This document shows, one piece after another, positions 1-8,827 of a stretch of 25,934 nt of DNA (position 1 is its first letter; each line of letters begins with the position of its first letter). This DNA comes from Chromera velia (taxonomy: Eukaryota > Sar > Chromeraceae): assembly GCA_018398765.1 (NCBI GenBank), contig JAHBMJ010001804.1:1-25934 (forward strand), read 5' to 3'. A program made the translations under genes and the position numbers. The notes below the pieces were generated by a model that was not told the DNA's origin, made no database searches, and saw nothing but the letters and a program-made list of their open reading frames with translations.

Positions 1-15
1 ACACACACACGCACG

Positions 16-58
<43 letters not shown>

Positions 59-61
59 ACA
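1..61. repeat. (AC)n dinucleotide microsatellite
   Basis: An almost pure AC run with a few G and T interruptions occupies the left edge. It may continue beyond the window, so its true length is unknown. If the GCNA-like gene continues to the left, this run lies in an intron of that gene. Confidence 0.95.
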
Positions 62-396
62 CGATTCTTCACAAGGATTGAGCCACAACTAGAGACAACG
101 CGACCCAACCAGAAAAGCCCTTCAGTGCACACACAAGCTGGTGGAACAAAAATGTACCTTGAGGAAAGAATTGTACGACAACAGCCCTCTCTCAGATGAA
201 CCGTGGTCGGTCCAGCACGGAGAGGAGACCCACAAACAAGCAGAAAGGAAAGGGACTGTCGAAAAGAAAGGAACGCAAAAAGACGATCTTGAAAGGATTG
301 GCAAACAGACGGACATACCAGCAAACCGAACATTGGAATTTCTGGTACAATTTCCCATTGAATAACATGAGAGAGGTTCTGCGATCAAAAACCAAC
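62..396 (-). other. Probable start of intron 2 of the GCNA-like gene
   Basis: No minus-strand frame here carries the W-x-K-x-L-x-x-T-A-G continuation or the HExxH helix expected after the exon at 397-655. I therefore read this stretch as the first part of an intron that runs off the left edge. Candidate donors on the minus strand are GTTGGT at 396-391 or GTTTTT at 392-387. Frames open here on either strand are short and have no recognisable domain. Confidence 0.4.
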
Positions 397-2150
397 CAAA
401 TGATTTGCATCTCCTGTGGTAATTTCATTTCGAAAACCTCTTTGTTGAATTCCTCGAAGAACTTTGCAGCCAATGTCTCCTTCTCCTTCGCAAATTTGCG
501 GTTGTCCTGGACCTCCACTGGATCTCTCCCCTGCCCACCCATTCTTCCACCCCCCACCCCCCTAGTGAAGGGGGTCCCAGGAAAACCAGAGGTAGGGGGG
601 AGACCCCCCGGAGTCCTCCCGACTGGGGTCATGGGGAAGGGCAGGCCGCTCCCATCTGGTGCAGAAGGAAGGAAGGAAGGAACACAGGGAAGAATGAGGA
701 ACGGAAGGCAGAAGGAGGGGAGGGAGGGAAGAGAGAAAAATCAAGGGAGGAGTGGAGGCAGGCGTAGAGGGGGCAGGGAAGGAAGCAAGGGAAGGGAAGA
801 GAAGGAACGAAGGGAGGAAGGGAGGAAGGAAGGAAGGAAACGGAAAACCGCGCGTTGCACCGATCCGAGATGACAAGTGCTCTCACCTCTTTCTCCGCCG
901 TCTCCATCTCCATAGGAAGGATACAGAGGAAGGCCCCCCCCCTCCTTGTCTCGGTTCTTCTCTTCAAAAAGAGGAGAGAGGCCCCGGACGGGACTCGGCA
1001 AGGGCCCTCTGCGCCCCCCTCCAAGAAGACTTGCTGGAGCCCCGCCTCCATTTCCTCCACGTGGGGTGAAGAAGTGCCTCTCCTCCCTTCGTTGTGTAAG
1101 GGGGGAGAGACGGAAGGGGTCGGTGCTTTCTCTGCTGTTCCGACTCTTTGTGTGTTTTCCTTTTGAGAAGACGAGGGACGGTCGTTCCTGTGCAGATGTG
1201 CGCACACCCACAGCGACAAGACCATCGTCCCCTTGGCGTCTCCCCCCTCTCGCACGAGGGGTGCGTTTCAAGTGAGGGGTCTGGAAGGCAGTTGGGGGGG
1301 GGCGGGGGGGAGGGGAAGCAGGGGCGTCGGAGGGCTGAATGTTGAGATTCTGAAGACCTTCAGTCAGAGAGTCAACAGACGGATCGACAGGCTTCCCCGT
1401 TGCCTCTACATTCCCTTTGGTGGGCTGTCTGACAGTCAACCCCTCCTTCTCCTCTGCCATGAGACCGTCTGCACCCAACGCATGCACAACAGCGGCAGAC
1501 CAGGGCGTACCGTTCACCCCCGGTTGTGCATTGAGGAATTCATTCTCCTCGTCCGCCGTCTCCAAAAGAATTCCGCGGCCCCCTCGACGCACAGGGGTCG
1601 GGGTGGAGGGCTCTAGGATGTCCCCTTCCTCGAGGAAGACTCTCCTGGGCGTGGCCATTTTTTTTCGACCAATCTTCAGAAGAGTGCGGGGGGGCTGGAG
1701 GGGACTCTCGGCTTCGTTATCAACACCGATGAGGGTACGCACAGGGGTGGTGATGTTTTCCTTTTCCTTCATGGGTGTGACTACAGGGGTTGGGGTGAGA
1801 CAGGCTGTTGACTCAGGAGGCACTTTGACAGGGCGGGGGGTAGTCGGTTCCTTCTGTGCAAACTCCCCAAAACCTGGCGTACCAGGGCCGTCTTTATCTT
1901 TGTGTCCATCCGTCTGCTGTTGTAGATTTTCTTTCTCAACTTCGTTTTCTTTGGAACTAGAGGACTGTTCCATTATTTTCCCCTTTTCTTTCGCCTCTGC
2001 GGAATTCGATTCCTTCAATTTGAGGATTGGATCCTTCTTTCTGGTGGCCTTCTTCTGCACCTCCGTCTTCTGCTTCTCCGTCTCTTCTTTGTCCTCCTCG
2101 ACCCGTGCTGTCGCTTTCGTCTTTGCACGTCTAGCTCTGGTTGGCATCAT
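397..2150 (-). CDS. GCNA/SprT-like metalloprotease, N-terminal part (two exons, truncated by window edge)
   Basis: Predicted exons on the minus strand are 2150-887 and 655-397, giving 507 codons before the gene leaves the window. Exon 1 ends AAAGAG|GTGAGA in phase 1. Exon 2 begins after a CT-rich tract ending CACCAG, and the phase is kept. Residues 1 to about 470 look disordered, with a basic start, many S/T-P-x-R/K motifs and Pro/Gly-rich stretches. Residues 483-507 contain FFEEFN, VF, KLP and EMQII, matching the first helix and strand of SprT-like domains of the GCNA/ACRC type, which read LFxxFNxxVFxxKLP. Known family members are zinc proteases acting on DNA-protein crosslinks in the nucleus, usually with a disordered N-terminus. 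The catalytic HExxH is not in the window, so activity is inferred. Start: ATG ATG at 2150; the first is used. SPRTN-like is the alternative. Confidence 0.6.
656..886 (-). other. Intron 1 of the GCNA-like gene
   Basis: The 231-nt intron runs from GTGAGA at 886 to CAG ending at 656 on the minus strand. Its 3' part is an extended pyrimidine tract (purines on the plus strand). Removing it joins a phase-1 codon cleanly into the frame carrying the SprT-like helix. Confidence 0.55.
660..846. repeat. GGAA/GGGA homopurine tract
   Basis: About 190 nt of the plus strand is nearly all purine, built of GGAA, GGGA and GAGGG units. It coincides with the polypyrimidine part of intron 1 on the minus strand. 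Several long open frames through it on both strands are composition artefacts. Confidence 0.9.
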
Positions 2151-3378
2151 TTGGTCTGGTGAGAGGACACTGGGAGGCTCTTGGCTGTGCGCTGAGGTCT
2201 GCGAACCAGATCACAGAGACGAAAAGGAAGAAAGAGGACAGAAAACACGGTGCACAGCCAGTAAGAGATCCTGCGGATTGTGGAGTTAGGGTCGACAACG
2301 CTCCCTGTGATGGCCTCATTTAATCGGAAAACAAATCAACAAAAGCAAATCAACAATGACGTACAACGAAACTTCTGACATTTCCTGGCAATGATGTTAA
2401 AGCAATACCCAACTGGCGGGAGGATGGGATGTTCTGAGGGGAATATGGTGGAAAGTGACTGCATGGGGATGTCTGGGGAAATCTGGGGAAGATTGGTGCA
2501 TGGAAAATTAAATCGAGTGACTCGTCATTCGCGCGATTCCCATCGAAAAATTGCCAGCGTCCCATGGCGTGGGGAGTGCAAAATGCGGGATGCCTTTTGC
2601 AACAGCTGTATATACTGCTCCCACCACTCACAAAGTGTCACACAGAGGAATGTTAGCTAGCGTCGCTAGGAGCGCACGATCGAAAGAAGCTTCAAAAAGT
2701 GGACCTCACATTTATGCTAAGATTATGCATACTCAGGGGTACTCAGAGGCTCTTTTTAAGATTCTTTTTCTATTGCTGTTGATTTTAGTTAATTTTAGTT
2801 GATTTTGTTACTGATGGTACAAGTAACTACTAGTAATGTGCTGTCCCTGACCCTGCTCATTCCTTGATCTGCTTCGACATGCTACGACATACTTTTATCC
2901 TCCTTCATGCTTTTCGTGATTGTGAACGTTTTCTCACTCAAAAACGAAAGAAGCATTGCTAACTACAGCTAACAATGCCTAACATCAGCTAAATACAGTT
3001 TCGATTAGTTTCGACAGACCCCGAAGTACCCCAAAGCTGGGGTCTGATTATGACTCTAATATTTCAATGTATTTCAATGTAGCTGGCAAACGCTCCGCCC
3101 GACTACCTCTCGTGAGAAAAAGATATACTAGTAAAAAAAAAATTTTAAAAAAAAAAAATAATCAATAAATCAATTGATCAATTAATCGATCAATCATGCA
3201 ACTAAATATAGCTGTCTAAGTTATGATTGTAGTTTATTGCTAGGTTGATTGCTAACAACTATTACTAGCTTGATTGTTCAAATTCTTTCAAGTTTTTTCA
3301 AAGTGAAAAGTAGAGTTTCACCTCTCTGAATCCTCTGTGGATTCTATGGGTCTTCCCAGGCCACGAGTCGCTAGCCAG
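2151..3378. other. Upstream and intergenic DNA, no gene seen
   Basis: No open frame longer than about 110 codons and no recognisable motif is present. Base composition falls from GC-rich near the GCNA-like gene to AT-rich after about 2700. Around 3130-3160 are two A-runs separated by TTTT, and 3160-3200 is built of AATCAAT/GATCAAT words. The promoter of the GCNA-like gene should lie in 2151-2600, but I see no clear core element. Confidence 0.6.
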
Positions 3379-3441
3379 TCTAGGGACTCCCTCGGCAACT
3401 GCTAAATACTTCAGTAGTCCTGGCCACTACACCACGCAGTG
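3379..3441 (-). repeat. Possible tRNA-derived SINE head
   Basis: On the minus strand, 3434-3424 reads TGGTGTAGTGG, a full match to the tRNA A-box pattern TGGYNNAGTGG. It is followed by a D-arm-like stem GTAGT/ACTAC. A degenerate B-box-like GGCTAGCGACTC occurs 47 nt further on. No acceptor stem can be formed, so this is not an intact tRNA gene. A tRNA-derived SINE relic is the most sensible reading, but chance cannot be excluded. Confidence 0.18.
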
Positions 3442-3750
3442 ACCACTATCTAGAGGATCACCGATCCCTAAGATGTACACCGATACAGATGGTCAGAAAA
3501 TAAATACTGTCAAGTTTCTTCACCAGTCAGTCAGTCAGTAGACCCCCACAGTCTACTTAAAGCTCTTGCTGGTGGTTTTGTGCAATGGTCAGCGCACAAG
3601 TTACCACAGACACACACAGGGCAGTACACAGATCCTACACGTGCGGCAGGGGGAGCGGGTCAGAACGATAGAGTGGTTGGGTTTGGAAGGGTTCTGGCAG
3701 GGGTCTTCTGACGAGCTGAGGCCCTGAACGTGCATTTCTGATCTAAAGAC

Positions 3751-6263
3751 ATGACAGAGCAACAAAACAAGGAACACTTTGAAAACGATGAGTGCAGCAG
3801 CAGTAGCGATTGCGACAACTCCATTGGCCTAGTCCAGCGTATGCCAACACTGTAGCAAACAGTGTAAAGACTCCAGATATCTCAACCAACACCTTCGAGC
3901 GTGCCTGCAGAGGCATGAAGACCTCGAGAAAGAGTTTCGCGAGAAAAACTAGAGACTGATCCAGCTGCTTGAAAACCAAAACAACATGGTCCACATGCAA
4001 AAACAGATGACTGACCTCAAAGACGAGGTTCTATAGCGAATGCAGGATATGCTTTCACAATTTCTGCAGGAACACCAGCGGACTGAACAAGCTCCAGCTC
4101 CTCTGGCGCCCAAGGTTTCTCCTCCCGAGCCAATGGGCGAGACAGTTACGGTCGTTTTCTCCAGGAACGACAGGCGCCTCTTAGAGCCTCTTCCATGTAA
4201 AACGCCATCACGGTCACCGTACAGCGCTCCTGCAGTGCCAGCACAGGACGACACTGAGGCTACTTCAGTAGTCACCTTTCATTATGCCAGCAATGCAGTT
4301 CATGGAGAGAAGAAAACAGAAAGCTACAAGACGAAGATGTCGCCTCAAGGCGGGGACAGGAGACCGACAACAGCCGATAGAGGAACGGATACCAACGACC
4401 TTTTGAAACTCACTCTGCCGCCGGCTGTTTCTCTTACAATGGAGGCAGGAACACAAACCAAAAAACCATCTATAAAAGACGCAGAAATTCAGATGGACAT
4501 CGACGACAACTCGAATGCCTTTCTGTCCGGAGCCGCTGAGGAGGGCATCGTTTCGGGAGGAATTTCTTTCAGCACGGAAAGAGAGGAGAACGAAACGATC
4601 ATGCTAGACCTGGTGCCGTCCAGTAAGGAAGATGATCACCATATGCCGGCTGACGACAACTCCGAGTCGGGCCTTCCAGAAAGTGGGCCTTCCTTGTTGG
4701 TGGCGGCAACGGAGTAGCCTGAAGTGCTACCTGAAGGACAAACAGAGAAGGGATCCGAAAGACATCACCACGATACGATGGAACAAGCAGTCTTTTCTTT
4801 TGAAGCGGACCAGCCTGTTCATCAGACTGAAGGAACTTCGCGCTTGAGTCAAGAAGGAAGGGGCCATGAGGTTTACAAAAAAGACATGACAGCAGCAGCA
4901 GAAGTGGTTGAGGGCCTGAATGAATTGCTCTTTCTTAGCGATGACTCTGTAAGCAGAGGTCTCGATAATCCGACGGCGGCACTTCATCTCGGACAGTCTT
5001 CCCTTACCAAACAAACAGGAGACATGACACCAAGAAGCCCAGTGTCATCGGCATTCCAAGAAGAAACTGAAACAAAAGCGGAGAGCAGCTGGAAGTTTGA
5101 TCCAGTTTTGGCCGTGCCGCCAGCCGACCGCGAAAAAAAAATTGAACTCATTCCAACACGGCCCCACAAGAGTGCGAGAGGCCCAATCGGGACCTGGACG
5201 GAGGAACTCGGCTTACCGGTTATCACAGGCGACGCCACAGTGATGCCGTCTCCCATCAAGCAACTGCAGCAGACCAAAGAAGAGATCATGCTGTGTGAGT
5301 ACGTGTCGCAAGAAAGCGAGTCGTTGCTTCAACGGAAACTACCCTACCTCACTAACAGGGGAGGCGTATATCGTCTGTTTGCTGATGAGCAGCCAGACTG
5401 GCATACTTCTATGTCCAAGCTGGACCTGACGGAGAAAGAGGCAGTCATAAACTCGCTGCGGAGCAAAATGCCCAGCTACACTGCCGCCGAGCCAGTTAAC
5501 TTCGAAGTAGACCACTTACTGAATGCTCTGGACCGCGACAACGGGCTGCCTTTAGCACTTCTTCCACTCAAAGACCTCTTGACCCTAAATGGAGGTGTTT
5601 TTTCCAATGCGCACGGACACCCAAACATTGTGTACATTCCAACCTCAATGCAATCCCACACGTGGAAATCCATCAACAACAGAGACACATACGTTGATCC
5701 CTGGGAATTCTGGCGGATCACGCGATGTACTGCTGGAGAGAAGAAAATATGGATTCAAGACAACCGTCTCGAGACCATTGGGAAGGACTTTGAAGATGAA
5801 TTGCGCGGAAGGATAGAGAAGACACTCAGTTTCTTACTGCACCCGCTGAAAGTCAACTCGGACGACCTGAGGTACACATCCAGTTTATGCGACCTCCTCC
5901 CTTTTCTCAAAAAGAACGCAGAGATCCGACAGCTCCTCCAAAACCTGTATACCCACCAGGTTTGCAAACTTACTGAAGAGAAGCGTGATCGAAAGGAATG
6001 GAGGAACCAGAACGTTCATGGGCTCGAACGACCAGATATCGCCCGACTCCCCTCCCGGAGACCATACGGGTAAGCCTGAGAACGTCAAAACGTGGAAGAA
6101 GTGGAGAAACCAGGAAGAAGAACATGAAGAGCTCCACCACCAGCTAGTACGGATATGTGTGATCATGAAGCTCCATCCGAGGGAAACAAAAGAAGAACGC
6201 GAAAAGCACATGAAGTTCATCCGCAAGCTACTGTATGTGGCTTTCGATAAGTGTGGAGACTGA
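3751..6263 (+). pseudogene. Decayed zinc-finger/coiled-coil ORF, retroelement ORF1-like
   Basis: A broken frame starts at ATG 3751, shifts frame near 3835, and continues to about 6000. It then shifts again to a frame ending TGA at 6261-6263. In between it is stopped only by TAG at 3950, 4034 and 4715. The segment 3842-3904 encodes C-x2-C-x12-H-x3-C, a C2HC finger. About 70 residues after it have coiled-coil character, running through both early TAGs. A disordered, threonine- and acid-rich stretch follows, then a compact globular-looking part from about 5080 to 5970 and a charged tail. Finger plus coiled coil resembles ORF1/Gag-like proteins of retroelements, and A10 lies 440 nt downstream. 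No reverse transcriptase, endonuclease or DDE motif is visible, so the class is unresolved. A decayed cellular gene is possible. Confidence 0.55.
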
Positions 6264-6710
6264 CGTTGTAGCTCATGTCGGTAGCATGACTCAGCTGTAT
6301 ACAGCTGGTGGCAGCCTGGCTATTCAGTCTGGTCATGACAAGTGATTGATTGACCTTGATTCAAAGACGATCGGACACGCTTCGCAAGGGTGTCAGGCGC
6401 CAAAAGCCACAAACGATAAGTGGCTGGAGATAGGGAAAGGCTCCCACGAGAGCACTGCACGTTACCCGGCCAGTTGGTGCGAAGTGAAAGGTTTCTGTTC
6501 TTATTAGGCTCAAGCGGAGCAAAGCCTACCACGCTGCATGGTCAGATGTTCAATACTGCCCCTAGACGGGTGCTCTAATTGATGTATGCTTCCTTACGTG
6601 CAGTATCGTGCAGTCCCCACAGGGAGAAGCAGCCTCTCAAGGGGGGAGGTGCCAGTGTAGCATCACGAGTGATTAAACGGACCAGCCTCCGTAGGCCTGG
6701 AAAAAAAAAA
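6264..6710 (+). other. Possible 3' untranslated tail of the element, ending in A10
   Basis: A non-coding stretch follows the decayed frame and ends GGCCTGG followed by ten A at 6701-6710. Composition changes sharply to AT-rich afterwards. This fits the 3' end of a polyadenylated retroelement insertion or processed transcript. I could not find a convincing target-site duplication to pair with it on the left. Confidence 0.35.
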
Positions 6711-6777
6711 CTTAAAGAGATATGCTCAATCAATTTTTAACATTAATTTAAATACTAAATAGTAATGTCATTACATC

Positions 6778-6820
6778 GCCTCGGGGGGCAGCTCAGCTCT
6801 GCTGAGATCAGCCGAGAGGC
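6778..6820. repeat. Nested inverted repeat
   Basis: An inner perfect hairpin has CTCAGC at 6792-6797, loop TCT, and GCTGAG at 6801-6806. It is enclosed by GCCTCGG at 6778-6784 and CCGAGAGGC at 6812-6820, which pair with a bulge. It is the first GC-rich stretch after AT-rich DNA and may mark the start of another inserted unit. Function is unknown. Confidence 0.6.
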
Positions 6821-6917
6821 CCTGAGATCGCACGCACTCGCATAACGCATTTTTTCATTTTTGGGGGGATCGCGGTTCTATCTCCGTCACGGTCGATGTC
6901 GCCCGAGTTCTAAAATA

Positions 6918-7043
6918 TGCCCCTCAAGCAACTCGCACGGAGCTGCGATCGCATATGCCTTAATTACTTCGTCCACCTGTATCGCTTGAATAGAGTCCTT
7001 AATTACTTTACACATGCGTGCCCCTCAAGTAACTTACACGGAG
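6918..7043 (+). repeat. Diverged direct duplication, 101-bp spacing
   Basis: Two 25-bp copies beginning TGCCCCTCAAG and ending CACGGAG lie at 6918-6942 and 7019-7043, with 22 of 25 positions identical. A second pair, CCTTAATTACTT, lies at 6958 and 6997 and is identical over 12 bp. Together they suggest old local duplications inside a non-coding repeat. Confidence 0.7.
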
Positions 7044-7221
7044 TGGCACATACATATGACGCGCGCGCGGTCCCGAAAAGCATACTTCGCTGCCGTGGCC
7101 CCCGCCCCATGGCAGCACACAACTTAAACATGTCAAAGCCCCCGATGGTGTGCATTAATTAGTGGAGCCCTAAATAGCCCTCCAAGGCACTCACCCAATT
7201 GGTTGGGTGTATCCCGTTTAT

Positions 7222-7473
7222 ATAACTCCCCTGACACTCCAGTAAACTTGAAACGCCGCGCCGTAAGCGCGGCCAGACTTGAAATGCTTGCGCCACAGGC
7301 GCGGCTTAACTTGAAGGTAACGTACGAAAGGTGCAACTAAAATTAAGTATACTTAAAATTTTTTTATGGAAGGCGCAGACAACCTTAAAAGAACCGCGCC
7401 GCAGGCGTGGTCAATCGCGTGACCAACATTAAAAAATCAATTTGAAGACAGACTGGAGTGTCAGGAGAGTTAT
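7222..7473. mobile_element. MITE-like element with 22-bp terminal inverted repeats
   Basis: Left terminus 7222-7243 (ATAACTCCCC...CTCCAGT) and right terminus 7452-7473 are inverted repeats matching at 21 of 22 positions. TTAT flanks both ends (7218-7221 and 7474-7477) and may be a target duplication, although AT-rich flanks make this weak. The 252-bp body has no coding frame. It holds three GC-rich hairpins: GCCGCGC/GCGCGGC at 7255-7273, GCGCC/GGCGC at 7290-7302, and CCGCGCC/GGCGTGG at 7394-7410. ACTTGAA words recur between them. Size and structure fit a non-autonomous DNA transposon. The superfamily is not assigned. Confidence 0.65.
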
Positions 7474-7668
7474 TTATATATTATTAATGAACATAATAAA
7501 AATCTCAGTGAATCATAGCTGGCTATAGCTAGCTTTATCTTAATCCTTTTTTGAATAGAAAATCTTGATGTTTCAGTTCGAATTCTTTCAGACATTCTTT
7601 CGCAGCAAGTTTCGCCTCTGGCCTTTTCAAAGACTCGTTATCTCTAGCGTTATCTATAGCTCTTTATT

Positions 7669-7770
7669 TCTCTCTCTCTCTCTCTCTCCTCTTCCTCCTT
7701 TTCTCTTTCTCTCTCTCCTTCTTCCTGCCTTTCTCTTTCTCTCTCTCCTTCTTCCTCCCTTTCTCTTTGC
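7669..7770 (+). repeat. CT-rich tract with a 30-bp tandem duplication
   Basis: A (CT)n run leads into two adjacent 30-bp units, 7701-7730 and 7731-7760, that differ at a single position (CTGCCT versus CTCCCT). The high identity implies a recent slippage or duplication event. Confidence 0.85.
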
Positions 7771-8590
7771 GTGTGTGTCTCTAACTGTATGGGAGAAAGA
7801 GACGTTTGCGTGAGAGAGGGTGTATATGTGTGTGAGAGAGAAGAGATAGAAACGAAGGGTATGGCACCCCTTGTGCTTTGGATGGTTGGGAAATCAATGC
7901 AAAAGGAGTGAAAATTTCACTGAAAAAACTTCAACGGGGGGGGAGTTGGGTAGGCTATAACTGATGGCGCAAGCTCCGCGCTAGGCTCCGCGAGGTGACT
8001 GGCGAGAGAGGAGAGGGAAGAAAACAGACAGAAAGGGGAGGAGCTCGCAAGAAGCGAGAACATCGGCAAATGATTTCGCTGGCATCAACACTTCTCTGTC
8101 TTTCCATGTGTCTGCCTTTGTGCACATGTAAAGTCCGACAAAAGAAATGCATGCGCCCAAGATCTTGGTCAGGCAGTTTCCCTCCCGTGGATCTCTCAAC
8201 CTCGCTTGGAATTAAACCTCGATGCATCCATCATGCATGCGTGACACCGTCAGCCTACATGCCCTTTTTACAGTTATCTCTGATTGCTTGCCCCCCCATC
8301 GTTTCATACAATGGTCTTCCAAGAGGCGATGCATGGAATGAATGGACGATCTGTTGCACTGTCCCATTTTCCAATTAAGTTGATGTTTCAAATGACAAGT
8401 AAGTGAAGGGAAGTCAAAAGATTCCGAAAGCCCTCTTCTGTCTCGCTGTGCATTCAATCGTTTCGTTGTTTCTTCTTCATTCAGTCAGCCCGTTATCGCC
8501 CCTTCTCTCCCTTTCAGTCTCCTGCTGGAGATTGGTTGTGGCATCTGTCGCAATTTCTTTCCTTCTGTCTTGTCTTCTTCGCAAGTTTCT
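7771..8590. other. Non-coding, no confident gene
   Basis: Mixed GA- and CT-rich sequence. One possible donor, ACAA|GTAAGT, lies at about 8397, after a short open plus-strand stretch starting ATG at about 8310. No acceptor or homology supports it as an exon. Confidence 0.5.
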
Positions 8591-8827
8591 ATGGGCTGTC
8601 GAACCCCAGTGACCGATTCGGGGACTCCCCCTGCAAGCCTCGATCCCATCGATTGTCCTTTCTCTTCCTTCTACAAAGCTCCCATGGGAAAGTCTGGCAA
8701 CAAACACAGAGTCACTCGCTTGAAACCTCTGTACCCTTCTCTCCTTCCTTCCTTTCCAGACAAGGCGGGCAGAAGAAAAGAGAGAAGACGTCTGTCGCAG
8801 TGGGAGGGAGAGGCAAAAGCAAGGACG
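8591..8827 (+). CDS. Candidate first exon of an unrecognised basic protein
   Basis: An open frame of 79 codons runs from ATG at 8591 to a strong donor, GACG|GTACGT, at 8828, in phase 0. The latter half is strongly basic (around KSGNKHR and GRRKERRR), as in nucleolar or RNA-binding proteins. An internal ATG at 8674 is a possible alternative start. I do not recognise the protein and could not identify the following exon with confidence. Similar tracts in this region produce open frames by composition alone, so this is only a candidate. Confidence 0.2.

Noticed and set aside
196-873. 225-codon plus-strand frame
   Set aside because: It is antisense to the SprT-like exon and runs through the GGAA tract; its second half is Gly/Arg/Glu repeat.
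1417-2289. 290-codon plus-strand frame
   Set aside because: It is antisense to exon 1 of the GCNA-like gene, whose own frame has motif structure and a correct donor.
8731-8759. 29-nt GT...AG mini-intron in the candidate exon
   Set aside because: It is shorter than other introns here, and reading through keeps an open basic frame to the GTACGT donor; there is no evidence for splicing.
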